In this document: positions 1-10,534 of the stretch, piece after piece | Position numbering within the stretch: position 1 is the first letter of the stretch | How the letters are laid out: each line of letters begins with the position of its first letter | Assembly: GCF_029227915.1 (NCBI RefSeq) | Contig: NC_079883.1 | Span: 23,934,001 to 23,994,000 of the forward strand | Direction: 5' to 3' | Source of the DNA: Hydractinia symbiolongicarpus | Lineage: Eukaryota > Cnidaria > Hydrozoa > Anthoathecata > Hydractiniidae | Length of the DNA stretch: 60,000 nt | Notes under the pieces: generated by a model | What the model saw: the letters and a program-made list of their open reading frames with translations, nothing else | What the model was told of the DNA's origin: nothing | The model's database searches: none | Translations under genes and position numbers: made by a program

Positions 1-778
1 CTGTTTTGTTGGTATTAATGTTTTTGCTGAAGTCTTTTTTAAGTTTTGACTTCAAGCAGAGATCAATTAGTAGAAAATTAAAAAATCTGTTTCAACAGGT
101 TGTTTGTTTGCTGTATGAATCTAAAGATTTTACAATTTATCGAAGCTTCAGGTAAGGATTTCAAAACTCACATTCATTTTGTTGCAGAAAGTTAAGAAAT
201 AGCAGCGGTACATCAAAGAAAACTAATTCGGGAAACGTGTATTGAGGCTGAAATTTGGATAATCTAACCAATAATCAACTTACAAAACAGCCTTACATTA
301 TCTAATAAGCGTAGAATTAGCACCACTTATTAAGGTCTTGTAAAGTCTGCATATTAATAACATTCGTATTCTATCTGTGCGCGAGAAAGAAGTCAGCCAC
401 GGACGCAAGAAATAGCAAACGCGATGTATATACTGTTTCCACATTTTATCAGCGGGCAAATTCAAGTGGTATTTTAAGGACGAGCGAACCCGAAAGTTCT
501 TTACATCTATGAGCGAAAAGGTGCCAGGGGGAAAAAGATGAGGAAATATTATGAAATTAGTAATGTGTAGAATGTAATAGAGAAAAAGGATGTGTTCCAT
601 TGTGAGAGAATATATGTGTTTTTTTATTCGATTCCTTTCAAAAATTAATAAAAGAAAATATTGTTTTAAGGCATTTTGCACAGGTTAAATTTCGCTGTTT
701 TTGAACATTCACGTTTTTCTCCATGCGAAATGTTACTTACGTAATAAGCTTTGTTTGTTTTTCTGACTTTTTTTATAG
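1..778. other. Noncoding, probably SLCO intron
   Basis: This AT-rich stretch precedes the first recognisable SLCO exon. I find no exon-like segment with a transporter signature. It ends in a pyrimidine-rich tract and AG acceptor at 777-778. The earlier exons of the gene must lie to the left of the window. Confidence 0.5.
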
Positions 779-3700
779 TTGGTTTGGCGGCAGGTTCGTG
801 GATGATGCGACGTATAAAAGTAAATAGTTCAGTGAGAATCGCAGCCATGATATGTAGTGGACTGTCTTTCTTTGGTGTTCTGACTAGCTTTAACTTCATG
901 ATGCCTGGTTGTGAAAATATAAAATTAGTTGGGGTGAATGCTAATAATCATTTCAGGTGAGTGTGAAACAGGCAATTTGTCTGTTTTTGTGTCTTAAGTT
1001 CTTTTTTTAAGGCTTTGTTCTTGAGAGGACTGGAGCGAGCAAAAAGAAGACTTTTAATGGCCTCAGTTTTACCCAGATTTCACCTGTTTTTAATTTGCTT
1101 ACTCAATTTTAGTTCAACATTTAACATGGAGAATTCCTGCAATCATAACTGTGGCTGTTTGAAAGATTATTATGAGCCAATCTGCTATAACGATTTGACA
1201 TACTTTTCACCTTGTTTCGCTGGATGCATAAATAAAACGAAAACTGTAAGTTTTGATATTTTAAAATATTTTAGAGGCTTTATTAGAAGAAATTGTCGTC
1301 ACTGACCTAAAATTTAGCCACGTGTGTTAAAATGTTAACCGACATTTGAATATCTCTTTTCTGTGCTCGCCTTTATATTTCTTCAGTCAAACACAAAAGT
1401 GAAACTTAATCAAGCGATTTGAGAATACTGCTAAAGTTGTTTTATCTTAAATCTTTTCAAGAACAATAGATCTTCTTGGATTCCAAACGCTAAAAATTCT
1501 TAAAAAAACTGACTGAAATTTTTAACCTTTTAAAGCAATTCGGAAGTTCCTACTAAAAATGCATGCTTACGACAGAATTCAATCAGATAAAAAAGTTTTT
1601 TTAATGGACAGAAATGACTTCACGGACTTACTTACAACTTCCAAATGACTATTGAGCCTTTTCTGGAAACGATGCTCTTAGGGATGAAGCCCTAGTTTGA
1701 AAAATGACCACCTGAATCTATGTATTGCCTCTAGATTTACCAAAACTGTTCATGTTTATCCTTGGTAAATAACGCAAGCGAGCCAGCGCTCACTTCAAAG
1801 GGTAAATGTAACTTAAAGTGCAAGAACTTGCTTCTTTTTATCTGTATTCTCTTCGTCATCACAATCTTCGCGTTTGCAAATGGGACACCAAACAATATGA
1901 TGGTTTTAAGGTATAACTTCTACGTCTTCTATTTGTTTCGTGGTATATTGTACACACCTGATACAAATCTGAGTTTTTTTATCATATTTTCAGATACTCG
2001 AAGGGCAAAAATTTTTTCTCTCATCCCTTAATATTCCTGGATTTTTTTTTTGTGGAAGGGATGGTCTGAGGCGTGACTTTTATTTGAAAATACATATAAT
2101 ATTTCTGAAATTTTATTTCGTAAACAAACAGGTTGGGCATATGTATTTTTTCACAAGCATAATCTTCATAGATTCCAATAACCTATGAAACCAAAGCATC
2201 TTATAAATTTCCCATAATCAAAATACTAGATGATATATTATACTTTAAGCAAGCTTTCTCTTGCTGAATGTTGGAGCAGACACAAACAAGTCGTTGCCAC
2301 TGAAGTTGAATCAAAAACAGCTCAACCGTATCTTTCAAAAAATTTAAATTTTATATTTGATAGAATAATAACGTTATAGTGACGTCACCTGACTATATTA
2401 GAAGTTTTATTTCTGGAATAAACTATATCTTGTACGAACGTTATATTTGAAGACAAAGTACACACCACTAAGCCTTACTATAGCTTAAAATTTAAGAAAA
2501 ATAGGCATCCCTGCCTTGAAGTTAAAACATGTTTAAAATAAACACGTAACTTTATTGCAGATCTGTTCCAGAGAATCGAAGAAGTTTTGCCATGGGTTTA
2601 CAGTTTCTTCTACTCCGTTCACTGGCTATGCTTCCAGGACCAGTGTTGATTGGGAAGATTATAGATTCTACTTGCTTGGTATGGAAATATGATGAGTGCG
2701 GAAAGAAGTCTAACTGTGCGGAGTATGATGTGGATAATCTATCATTATATTTGTCTCTTGCAATCTCCTCCGCCTCAGGTAAAACAATTTATAAGCAGAG
2801 AAAAGCATAATATTATGTACTCGAAATGTAAGGGCGCGGGAGTTACGTTCCAGCGGTAGGTGAATAACTTCTTGTAAGATAAACGCTAAAAAGAGCCAAA
2901 ATTTGGAAAATGTTTCCCAAATTCCGATAATTTTATCAGGACTTAAAGGACCTAATTCAGGGCCCACGCTACGTTTTCAAATGTAAGGGGGGGGGGGGGG
3001 GTCGGTTTTTAGCTGAAATCGTAAGTAATGCCTAAAACCTTGTTGCCCACAATGGTTGGGCGACGAAAAAAATGTTGCATTCTAGAACCTCAAAAAACGG
3101 CATCTGCGGCGATTTAAGAGACTTGTTTTTAGCGAAAGTAGTGACAACAATAAGTATGTAAAAAGGCTTAAAAAATGTTTTACTTGATTGCTTAAATTTT
3201 TGGTCACCAGCCAAAAGAGAAACAATTGTTAAAGAAACTTAAAAATTTAAAGAAAACAACATTTCTTTAAATAGTATCTTGATACTTTTGTTCAGAGATT
3301 ACAAATCGTGATCCGAAAATTTACCAAAAATATTTATCCAAATTGGTTTTGTAGCTACGAACCTGTTAGCAACGTCTATCATTTCCTGGGTGTCCTTGCA
3401 TGGCGATTCCTTTTCTTGCTAAATATCCGAGGCATCGTATTGAGTCGAATAAATGTTTCCTTTCATTACGCTGTGATTTAGCAATTTTTTGATTGGTTAA
3501 CTCCGCAATATAAGGGCATTGAGCGACAACGGTTTCTAACGCAGCAATTTGGCTGCTGGTGAATTTCGACATACCTAGGTGCTTTCTTTCATGACTTAAA
3601 ACTAAAAATGACTTATAAGCTTGTTCCTTGTTTCTTTCACTCAGGAAGCTCTGATTTTAGTCATGTTTCATGTAGTACGCACATAAAACACAATCTGACC

Positions 3701-4950
3701 TAAAAACAGATATTGTAAATCAATTAAGGTTAAGAACACACAATCAGGTTTCAGAACACAATATCCTATTTCACCTCGCTCCCAGACCTTGTTTAGGCTT
3801 TTGAAATATCTTGAGGACCTCTGAGAATCAAAAACGGCATGGGAACGAGGTTGAGTTTAGACCTTTTTATACTTTAGACATATCAAATCAAAAGATATTT
3901 TTTGAGCGCATCCTTAAACAAAGAAAGATGAAAAATCAATACAAATAGTATATATAAATGATTGCTTACTTTGGATCGTAATGTAATCAAGGGAATCGTT
4001 CAAACCATTGGTGTTGACAAGAGCGACTTCTTTCTCCAACTTTTTTCTTTGGAAAAATGAACGTTTTCAGTGGTTGATAGGGGAAATCTCTGGCAATTTC
4101 TATATTAGGTGTACATACGTATGTACATATTGTAGAGGATTTATCTGCGTCTGATGATGTAGATTTTGCACTATTTGTTATTTTTTCTGATGAAAACATA
4201 TGTTATTTTTCTATTAGCCATTATTATAATAAAGTACCACACAAAAACACTTCAGCATAAACTAATTTTTTTCCTTCACGAAATTATGTGTTGATATTAT
4301 GCACACTGCAATGGTTTCGTTCACTTTCGATTATTACGGGTGCATGTAAAAGCTCATTTGATTTACTTAATTAATTCCATGGAGCAGGTGGTTATCTTTA
4401 TATTAACCAAAAAAATATGGGGCCATGTGGGAGGGGGCCTCCAAAAAATAAAATTGGTAACAATGAGAATTATTAAAACAATTCCAAAGGAATCGATGTA
4501 ATTGTGTTCTTGATAATGGGTCGGTCACGCTCTATAAGAAGATTCTCCAGCAGAGAGGTTATTCGACTCAGTAGTTAAAATGGAAAAGTTCTGAAACATA
4601 GCAGGAGAGTGTTCAGCCGTCAAAACATGATCAAATACAGGAGTGGTATGGAGACCAACGTTGATGCGCTTTCCAGTTAGAGCAGAAATACCTAAATGCT
4701 CGGACATACGAACTTTAAAATGGCGTTTGGTTTTTTTATTTCAAAGTTCTTTTCTCCGAGTATTTGGGTATTTCTGGCAATACCCCTCGTGTTGTTATGA
4801 CAACTTACTAATTTTTTTTTTATAGCTGTGTCCTTTATTTTTTACGTCCTCGCGTGGAAAACATACGAACAACCCAAATCTGCTGTCTATGGAGAAGAAC
4901 TTGCTTTCACTAGCGACATCAATGATAATGGCAACGAAACGAAACTGTGA
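779..4950 (+). CDS. Solute carrier organic anion transporter (SLCO/OATP), 3' exons, partial
   Basis: Five exons read as the C-terminal part of an OATP-family plasma-membrane transporter, which carries large organic anions. Exons: 779-956, 1113-1245, 1735-1910, 2561-2778 and 4826-4950, each bounded by AG and GT and with compatible phases (2, 0, 2, 1, then stop TGA). Exon 1 begins GLAAGSWMMRR, a transmembrane segment. Exon 2 carries the Kazal-like extracellular loop typical of the family (CGCLKDYYEPICYNDLTYFS, then PCFAGC). Exon 3 continues the Cys-rich loop (YQNCSC, CNLKC) and a transmembrane helix ending PNNMMVLR. Exon 4 has the family pattern RSVPENRRSFAMG, PGPVLIGKIIDSTCLVW. Exon 5 gives the last helix and an acidic tail. 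The family match is seen in the sequence; the exact paralogue cannot be told. The 5' exons are outside the window. The 2-kb last intron holds transposon fragments. Confidence 0.88.
3366..3572 (-). pseudogene. hAT/TTF-zinc-finger transposase fragment
   Basis: A 68-residue reading frame lies antisense in the last SLCO intron. Its IAKSQRNERKHLFDSIRCLG and YLARKGIAMQGH segments resemble the region after the TTF/BED zinc finger in animal hAT-like transposases, where a pattern like RR..L...I..LARQG.ALRGH is common. It is far shorter than a full transposase (usually over 600 residues), and no catalytic domain or terminal repeats are visible nearby, so it is a relic. The assignment rests on remembered family patterns; a domesticated host fragment is a less likely alternative. 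Confidence 0.5.
3771..3856. repeat. Short MITE-like remnant
   Basis: An imperfect inverted repeat: cacctcgctcccag on the left and gggaacgaggttg on the right enclose about 60 bp. The ends match the complete MITE at 42323-42624, so this is probably a small internally deleted or decayed member. I see no target-site duplication. Confidence 0.45.
4500..4707 (-). pseudogene. GIY-YIG-type retroelement C-terminus fragment
   Basis: Reading on the minus strand from 4707 gives SEHLGISALTGKRIN, then FDHVLTAEHSPAMFQNFSIL, then TTESNNL. This resembles the end of GIY-YIG nuclease domains in cnidarian retroelements (Penelope-like or related), where a HLGIS.LTGK motif is followed by a D-H-x(n)-F..FSIL segment and a KESLLI.RD.P tail. 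Here the tail is interrupted by a stop. It sits in the SLCO intron and is a dead fragment. The assignment is from remembered family patterns; no reverse transcriptase is visible next to it. Confidence 0.5.
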
Positions 4951-5418
4951 CACTACCGCTACCAACTACGATACCAAGTTATTGAAGTTCTTGATAAAAC
5001 TAATTATATTGTTCGCTACCCTATGTGGTTGGTTAATTTTTTTTAAAAAATACAAAATTTATATTTTCAGGTTTTTTTTGGCAAAATCTGCAAAAAGATA
5101 GGCGCCAAAAAAAAGTTCTGTAAATACTTATAGGTATCTGCTACCCAAGAAGAATGTTTTTTTTTTTTGAATATATTCTACGTCTTTTCTTCTTCGTTCA
5201 ACAAAAATTTAAATACAGAAGGTAAATAATGATTTTATATAATATACAACAAAAGTCACAACTTAACAAAATGTATTAGCTATTGGAAATAAGTTAGTTA
5301 ATAACCGAATGCTTATCTTGGAATTTTGTCATCCCCCCTTTGAGTTTCTAAAGAAAGTTGTCAGTGTCGTTGATAAGCCTGATAAGGAATTTTTGGACAT
5401 TCTGCAAAAAAATTCTTA
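4951..5418. other. SLCO 3' flank, noncoding
   Basis: AT-rich DNA after the SLCO stop with several T-runs. It probably contains the 3' UTR. I could not choose a polyadenylation site with confidence. The region leads into the copia-type relic without a recognisable LTR. Confidence 0.4.
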
Positions 5419-6004
5419 AAATTGTCTGGTGTGTAAGCGGTACAAACTGATCATTACAAGGCCAGTTGTGGGCAACTTAATTGATCCTGGTAAAATAAAA
5501 TTTAATGAAATAGTTAGTATTGATCTAAAAGAAAGGAAGGGTAAATGGATAATTTACCTTATCGTGATGGTTACTCTATATACAACGTGCTCATTTCATA
5601 CCGTCTAAAGAAAAACGCATTATTGTTGCAAAGATTATAGAACTTTGGTTGCCTCTATTTGGAGTAGCCAAAACTTTTCACATGGACAATGGAGGGGAAT
5701 TCGCAATCGCAAATAATGAAATGTGAGAACTTGGTAATCAATTTGGAATAAACATCAAGCACACTGCTGCGTATAGACCTTGGGCAAATGGTCTGAATGA
5801 ACGCAACCACGCAACAGTAGACATAATGATGCAGAAAATGCTGGAAGATCACCCAAAGTTATCGGAATCACTGGCATTGCACTATATCTGTGCGCAATTG
5901 TTGTATGTTTGTGAATGGATTTACACCAGCACAGTCGGCAATAGGACAAAATCCAAGATTGCCATCAGTTTTTCATGATGAACTTGATGAACTACCAGCT
6001 CTGT
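5419..6004 (+). pseudogene. Copia-type integrase fragment
   Basis: The fragment starts at a zinc-binding remnant CLVCKRYKLITRPVVG, typical of the end of the copia integrase N-terminal domain. It continues with a core piece VSIDLKERKGKWIIYLIVMV (first catalytic Asp), then FHMDNGGEFA (second Asp) and WANGLNERNHATVD (catalytic Glu). The parts lie in different frames and contain stop codons, so no functional integrase is encoded. The triad residues themselves are still visible. Confidence 0.7.
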
Positions 6005-6198
6005 AATAGCCCAGCATCTTTTTGTGCAAGCAGAAATAAGCTGAAAGCTTTGCAAAGCTTTAAAGCATTCTGTTCGTGAGTATGCATATATCTACTATCA
6101 ACCTTGTAACCAAGTCTTCTATAAGTTACCAGAAGATCGGCGCTGGCAAGGGCCTGCTACTGTTATCGGTGCAGATGGTAAAGTTGTAATAATTCGTC

Positions 6199-6578
6199 AT
6201 GGCAGTGTTCTTCGCCGTGTTTATTTATTTCGTTTACAGCTTGTTAATGACATTGGTCACTCCTCATTACAGCACCATTCTCCGTCACTACAACCAGTGG
6301 GATATAGTCAACCAAATATTTCTCAAAATCAGCAAGCACAGCATGAGCAGCACCACATTGAAGAAGAAGAAGCTGAACAGGAAGTACAACATTTTAATGA
6401 TCATGTTGCAACTCAACAACCAGAATCTGTTCTTGTTACCAGGGTTCAGTTGTCCCTTCCAAAACGACAACAGACAGTGCAATACAAATGCCCTAGGGAG
6501 AATGGAAAGAAGGGTGGGATCCACAAAGATTGGGTAAACGTTCGAGATCACTTTAACTATGTATATTCTAGGGATTGA
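6199..6578 (+). pseudogene. Copia polyprotein spacer between integrase and reverse transcriptase
   Basis: A stretch rich in Gln, His and Glu (HEQHHIEEEEAEQEVQHF) followed by basic residues. This is the low-complexity linker usual between integrase and reverse transcriptase in copia polyproteins. Two overlapping open frames of 93 and 112 codons cover it; the 6297-6578 frame gives the more plausible acidic linker. It has no enzymatic signature of its own. Confidence 0.4.
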
Positions 6579-6659
6579 AGTGATGTATCAGAATGAATAT
6601 TAGTCGAAGTTGAGTCACACACAACAGGGGTGAACTTTCTACTGCTTGTAATTGTGAAG

Positions 6660-7495
6660 AGAAGATGTGTGTAGCTGTTTGCTTTAAAGCACCCGACGAG
6701 TTCATGAATGCCAAGTATGAAGAACTTGAAAAATGGAAATGGTATAAGGTTTACCAAGAGGTTGCTGATGTAGGTCAACCCAGGATAACTGGCAGGTGGT
6801 GGTATGTACTCGAAAAATTGTTGATGGAAAACTTGTGCCGAAAACAAGATGTCATCCGAGGCTTTCAAGAAAATATTACCATACCTGCTGACTCACCTAC
6901 TGTCAGTAAGGAATGTATGAGATTAGTGCTTTCAATAATTGCCAGCAAACAATAGACACTTAATTCTATTGACATAAAATTAGCTTTTCTCCAAGGCAAG
7001 CCAATACAACGGGATGTCTTTATTGTTCCACCTTGTGATGCACTCCTGCCAAACACACTCTGGAAGTTAGAAAAATGTGTGTATGGCGTAAATGATGCTG
7101 CTCGTATGTGGTATTTTGCAGTAAGAGAGGCATTACCAATTTTAGAATGTAGTAGGTCAACTATCGATTGTCATGTTTTTTATTGGAAAGATAAAAATGA
7201 TCAAATATGTGATGTTTTACAAGCTCATGTTGATGAGTTCCTTTGGGCGGGTACTGGTGTTTTTAAAGCTGATGTCATAGACAAGCTTTACCAAATGTTT
7301 CAAGTTGGACATTCAGCTCATCACATCTTAAATATGATGGCAATAATATCAGTCAGTTTGAATCTGGACAGCTATCACTCGACCAATTTGATTATATTGA
7401 AAAAACTCCGATCACTCGAGAATGTCAACTTCAGAAAGATTCTATTTGTACCAAAACTGAATCTTCTCAATATTGTTAATTGGTTGGTCAATTAA
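6660..7495 (+). pseudogene. Copia-type reverse transcriptase fragment
   Basis: Visible signatures are FKAPDEFMNAKYEELEKWK (pre-RT segment), the motif SIDIKLAFLQGKPI (the catalytic D.K.AFL.G block), WKLEKCVYGVNDAARMW (the LxKxxYGLxxA.R.W block) and a degenerate active-site stretch LQAHVDEFLWAG, where copia elements normally have YVDD. An in-frame stop (near 6955) and a frameshift around 7330 separate the parts. The second active-site Asp is missing (HVDE), so it would be inactive even without the stops. Confidence 0.75.
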
Positions 7496-7499
7496 ACTG

Positions 7500-8165
7500 G
7501 CCTGCTACACATACACGCCCAGATATTGCCTTCAATATTTCTGTATTGAGCTTAACAATGAAAACACCCACGTGTCAAATGTCTTAAAAGCAAATATAGT
7601 GCTTCAAAGGATCAAATGTAATCCATTAAAGATTCGTTTTCCTAACCTCTGCTCATTGTAAAATTGCTCGATTGTATGTTACAGTGATGCATCGTTGGCA
7701 AATTTGTCATCAGATTAAAGTTTAGGAGGATATGTTGTGTTTCTTTCCGATAATAAGGGAAAGGTATTCCCATTGGTATGGAGTAGCAAAACTATGGGAG
7801 GAGTTGTTAGAAGTACACTTGCTACTGAAACTAGTTGTATAGTTGATGCTCTTGACGCTGCATACTTTATGTCACAAGTTCTTACTGAATCATTTCCACA
7901 CCAAACAGACAACATAAGCACATTCAGATTCATGCATTAACTGATAATGAATCTCTTTACCGAAATACTTACTCAACAACAATGGGTGCAGAGCGCCGAC
8001 TCAGAGTTGATATTTCATAATATTAATATTTCATAAAGGAAATGATTGTGAGAGAAGAACTGTCGAGCCTGAAATGGATTCCATGCAACTTGCAGACCCA
8101 TTGACAAAAGTTGGCTTAGACACAACAAAGCTGACAGCTGTTTTGGAAACTGGAAACATTAGATA
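7500..8165 (+). pseudogene. Copia-type RNase H fragment
   Basis: After an NWPATHTRPDIAFNIS-like block, which marks the end of copia RT, come broken pieces of RNase H: SDASLANLS, then VFLSDNKGKVFPLVWSSKTM and VRSTLATETSCIVDALDAA. These match the usual copia pattern YSDASWA...G..I......P..W.S......S...AE..A. The frame is lost repeatedly. Similarity ends near 8165. Confidence 0.65.
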
Positions 8166-8454
8166 GAGATGCTCTTCATACACTTTTGTTATAAACCTTT
8201 GGCTATGTTTTGATTTTGTTCCAGGGCATTTTCAGTGTCGCTATGCATTTGCAGCCTCATGTTTATATTACTCGTTGCAAGAAAAGGGAGAATGGGAATG
8301 TCAACATCCTACTGTTTGTCTTTGACAATACTGTTTGTTTATGTGTGTTAGTATATTTACAGGAGAGAGTTATGATAGTGAATAGGGAGAAAGAGATAAA
8401 CAGAGATATATTGAAAACACGTGTTCTTATTTAACCTATTTTCCCGATAATAAA
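8166..8454. other. Possible 5' LTR of the gypsy-type relic
   Basis: About 290 bp between the end of the copia relic and a primer-binding-site-like TGGCGACGAGGAGAA at 8456. The position is right for a gypsy LTR, but no matching 3' LTR was found and the left boundary is unclear. There is no coding signal. Confidence 0.3.
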
Positions 8455-8455
8455 C

Positions 8456-8472
8456 TGGCGACGAGGAGAAGG
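8456..8472 (+). promoter_or_regulatory. Primer-binding-site-like sequence
   Basis: TGGCGACGAGGAGAA directly precedes the gag leader. Many animal gypsy elements have a TGGCGAC-type sequence, complementary to a tRNA 3' end, just inside the 5' LTR. The assignment is by position and pattern only. Confidence 0.4.
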
Positions 8473-8548
8473 GAATAACAGACGAAGATTAAATTCGACA
8501 AGATTTAATTCTTATCTATGAAGTAATTTTCAATTTTTATGCACTTCG

Positions 8549-9064
8549 ATGGCTGTTCGAAATCTTAATCTGCCAACCTTACCAGAGTTTTCCACAGAAG
8601 ATATGTCTACACTCAGTTCGCGCTGGAAGAAGTATAAATAAAGATTTGAACTTTTGTGTCACGCTATTGGTGTCACACATCAGTCTCAAAAACTAGCTAT
8701 GTTGTTGACCTACGTTGGAGTTGCCCGTATGAAATATATGAAAATGTTAAGCCTGAAGGTTTAACCACAAGTAAATAAAAGTTACGAAACATATTTATTT
8801 TGCAATATGATACAGCAGGAAGATGAAACGATACATCTGTATTTTATGCGATTAAAAGAACAAGCAGTAAAATGTGACTTTGACGATAAAAATTTGGAAA
8901 TCAAAAGACAAATTGAACTTTCTACTACTAACAACAAGTTACGTTTATATAGCTTCAGAAATCATGATAAAACCTTGGAAGAAATACTGGTGACAGGAAA
9001 TACTTTAAAAAGCACCATACAGCAAGCAGAAGTTCTTCAAAAAGCACAGGCGAATGAGAAAGTA
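8549..9064 (+). pseudogene. Gypsy-type Gag (capsid part), broken
   Basis: The frame starts MAVRNLNLPTLPEFSTEDM, a usual beginning for animal gypsy Gag, and continues SSRWKKYK, then after a stop FELLCHAIGV.HQSQKLAMLL. A second open piece (8807-9064) carries IHLYFMRLKEQAVKCDF and ends in AQANEKV. At least one in-frame stop and one frameshift separate them. The product would have formed the virus-like particle shell. The coding sequence is then interrupted by unrelated DNA at 9066-9393. Confidence 0.65.
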
Positions 9065-9065
9065 A

Positions 9066-9393
9066 AAATTTTGCTGGCTTGCTAATTTTAGCCTTAATGT
9101 TTCTGAAAACATTATTTTGCTTTCATTTGAATTTTGTGATTGTTTTTTTTAAAAATAACATGTGAGAGATGGACCTGTAAAGATGCTGTCTGCTGCATTT
9201 TGGAGTGCTGAAATAGGTAAATAAGCTAAAGCTTCTGGGGCTTTGCCCCAGACCCGACTTGGGGGGCTAACAGCGCCCCCTAGACCACCAGGTGATTTAA
9301 AACGTGCAATATTTGCTACGCGAGATTTACGCATGGACTTCGCTTCGCTTCGCAAATCCGCCTAAGGAGAAAAAAATCCTGCATCCGCCCCTG
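9066..9393. mobile_element. Insertion inside gag (short nonautonomous element, unknown family)
   Basis: This stretch separates the gag piece ending QANEKV from the piece resuming ERINELRSVYTDRR. It is GC-richer than its surroundings, with blocks gggctttgccccagac and cagcgccccctagaccacc and a short repeat cttcgcttcgcttcgc. No open frame and no clear terminal repeats are seen. It is most likely a short interspersed or nonautonomous element. Boundaries are estimated from where Gag similarity stops and restarts. Confidence 0.5.
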
Positions 9394-9394
9394 G

Positions 9395-9801
9395 AGCGAA
9401 TCAACGAATTGCGGTCTGTTTACACCGACCGCCGAGGTAAGCCATATTCTTTAAACCAACGAGGAATGAGTAAAAGAGGCCGACCTCAAAATGCTAAATG
9501 TTATCGTTGTGATGGACCATTTGGCCATCAAAACAGATGCCCTGCTGAAAACCAAATTTGTAACGCATGTGGAAACCAGGGTCACTTTTCAAAATGTTGT
9601 AGAACCAAAACATATCGACATCAAAATACCCGAGCACGTCTGGGGAGGGCATCCTTTTACCAATCAAGACAGCCCTTGAATAACGTCACTCATTCGCCGT
9701 TAAACGATTTTTCTGCTATGCAAAATACCCTTGAGGCTGAAAGTGATGATGAAATGTTATTTTCTATCCAAACTTTGTATGATTGTGAACATTGTGATTA
9801 A
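9395..9801 (+). pseudogene. Gypsy-type Gag nucleocapsid with two zinc knuckles
   Basis: Two CCHC-like knuckles lie in tandem: CYRCDGPFGHQNRC and CNACGNQGHFSKCC, preceded by a basic RGKPYSLNQRGMSKRGRP stretch. This is the RNA-binding end of Gag in gypsy elements. The open frame runs to a TAA at 9799-9801 and carries an acidic C-terminal tail. It is separated from the capsid part by the insertion at 9066-9393. Confidence 0.7.
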
Positions 9802-10108
9802 TACTGTGTCTTATTCGTCTGATGTTGTGAATTCTCCATTCGATAGCACAGAAAACACAAGTAACAGTAACCACAGTTATAAGAATAGTAAGCAAAATTC
9901 TGATTTCAATACTGTTGTTAAATTAGAAGGAGGAAAAGTAAATTTTCTAGTCGATACAACAGCTAGCATTAACACTCTCACATTGCGAACTTTCAATCAG
10001 TTAAACGAACGCCTTCCAAAAAAATTAAATCTACTCAAAACAAAAACAAGCGTCGTAACGTACGGAAGTGACACTTTAAATTTGAAAGTTTTAGGACGCG
10101 TTAATTAG
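9800..10108 (+). pseudogene. Gypsy-type aspartic protease, mutated active site
   Basis: The segment KVNFLVDTTASINTLTLRTF has the shape of a retroviral-type aspartic protease active site (usually FLVDTGAS.N), but the key Gly after Asp-Thr is Thr here. It ends at a stop after LKVLGRVN, immediately before integrase, so reverse transcriptase is absent. The product is a relic. Confidence 0.65.
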
Positions 10109-10112
10109 AATA

Positions 10113-10534
10113 ATGGATATACCAGAACAAGTTTGGGAAACTTTGAACATTGATTTTCTTGGACCATTTCCCACAGGATACTACCTATTTGTCGTGATCG
10201 AACAAAAATCTAAGTTTCCAGAGGTGAAATTTCTTAAGAGTACCAAAGCTGAAACACTGATACCTTGTTTAGATAAAATTTTCAGCACATACGGTAATCC
10301 ACGCAACGTTATCTCCGATAACGGCCCACTATTCAGCTCGCAGAAAATCAAATCTTACTTCAAACAAAGGGGAATAAAACACAGACGCATCACTCCACTA
10401 TGGCCACAGGCAAACGCAGAAGCGTTCTGCTTCTGCGTTTGCCTGTGGCCATAGTGGAGTGATTTATGCAACCGCTTAATAAAATAATGAGGACAGCTAA
10501 ACTAGAACACAAGGATTGGAGGGAAGAAGTTTAA
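10113..10534 (+). pseudogene. Gypsy-type integrase core, interrupted by a palindrome
   Basis: The core reads WETLNIDFLGPFPTGYY (first catalytic Asp), VISDNGPLFSS (second Asp) and then PLWPQANAEA, where the catalytic Glu region should follow. At that point the reading frame runs into an inverted copy of itself (10389-10463), and the natural continuation FMQPLNKIMRTAKLEHKDW resumes at about 10464. The palindrome therefore destroys the third catalytic residue. Confidence 0.75.
10389..10463. repeat. 75-bp palindrome, 35-bp perfect arms
   Basis: Positions 10389-10423 are the exact reverse complement of 10429-10463, with a 5-nt spacer (gttct). The left arm is ordinary integrase coding sequence; the right arm is its inverted copy, inserted where about 7-8 nt of coding sequence have been lost. 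This is the signature of a fold-back template switch rather than of an ordinary transposon. Confidence 0.9.

Larger units (their letters stand above)
5419..8165 (+). mobile_element. Ty1/copia-type LTR retrotransposon relic
   Basis: Plus-strand fragments appear in the copia order: integrase (about 5419-6004), then reverse transcriptase (about 6660-7490), then RNase H (about 7500-8165). All are broken by stops and frameshifts. The order integrase before reverse transcriptase separates copia from gypsy elements. No gag or protease part and no clear LTR pair is visible, so the 5' part is missing or unrecognisable. It lies between the SLCO gene and a gypsy-type relic. Confidence 0.75.
8456..10534 (+). 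mobile_element. Gypsy/Ty3-type LTR retrotransposon relic
   Basis: Plus-strand pieces follow the gypsy order: primer-binding-site-like sequence (8456), gag (from 8549), zinc knuckles (9500-9600), protease (about 9900-10108), then directly integrase (10113-10534). The whole reverse transcriptase and RNase H region is missing between protease and integrase. A separate ~325-bp sequence interrupts gag, and a 75-bp perfect palindrome interrupts integrase. The element is dead. Confidence 0.75.

Noticed and set aside
2985-3001. G-run as a possible regulatory quadruplex
   Set aside because: It is a single homopolymer run in an intron, with no further structure.
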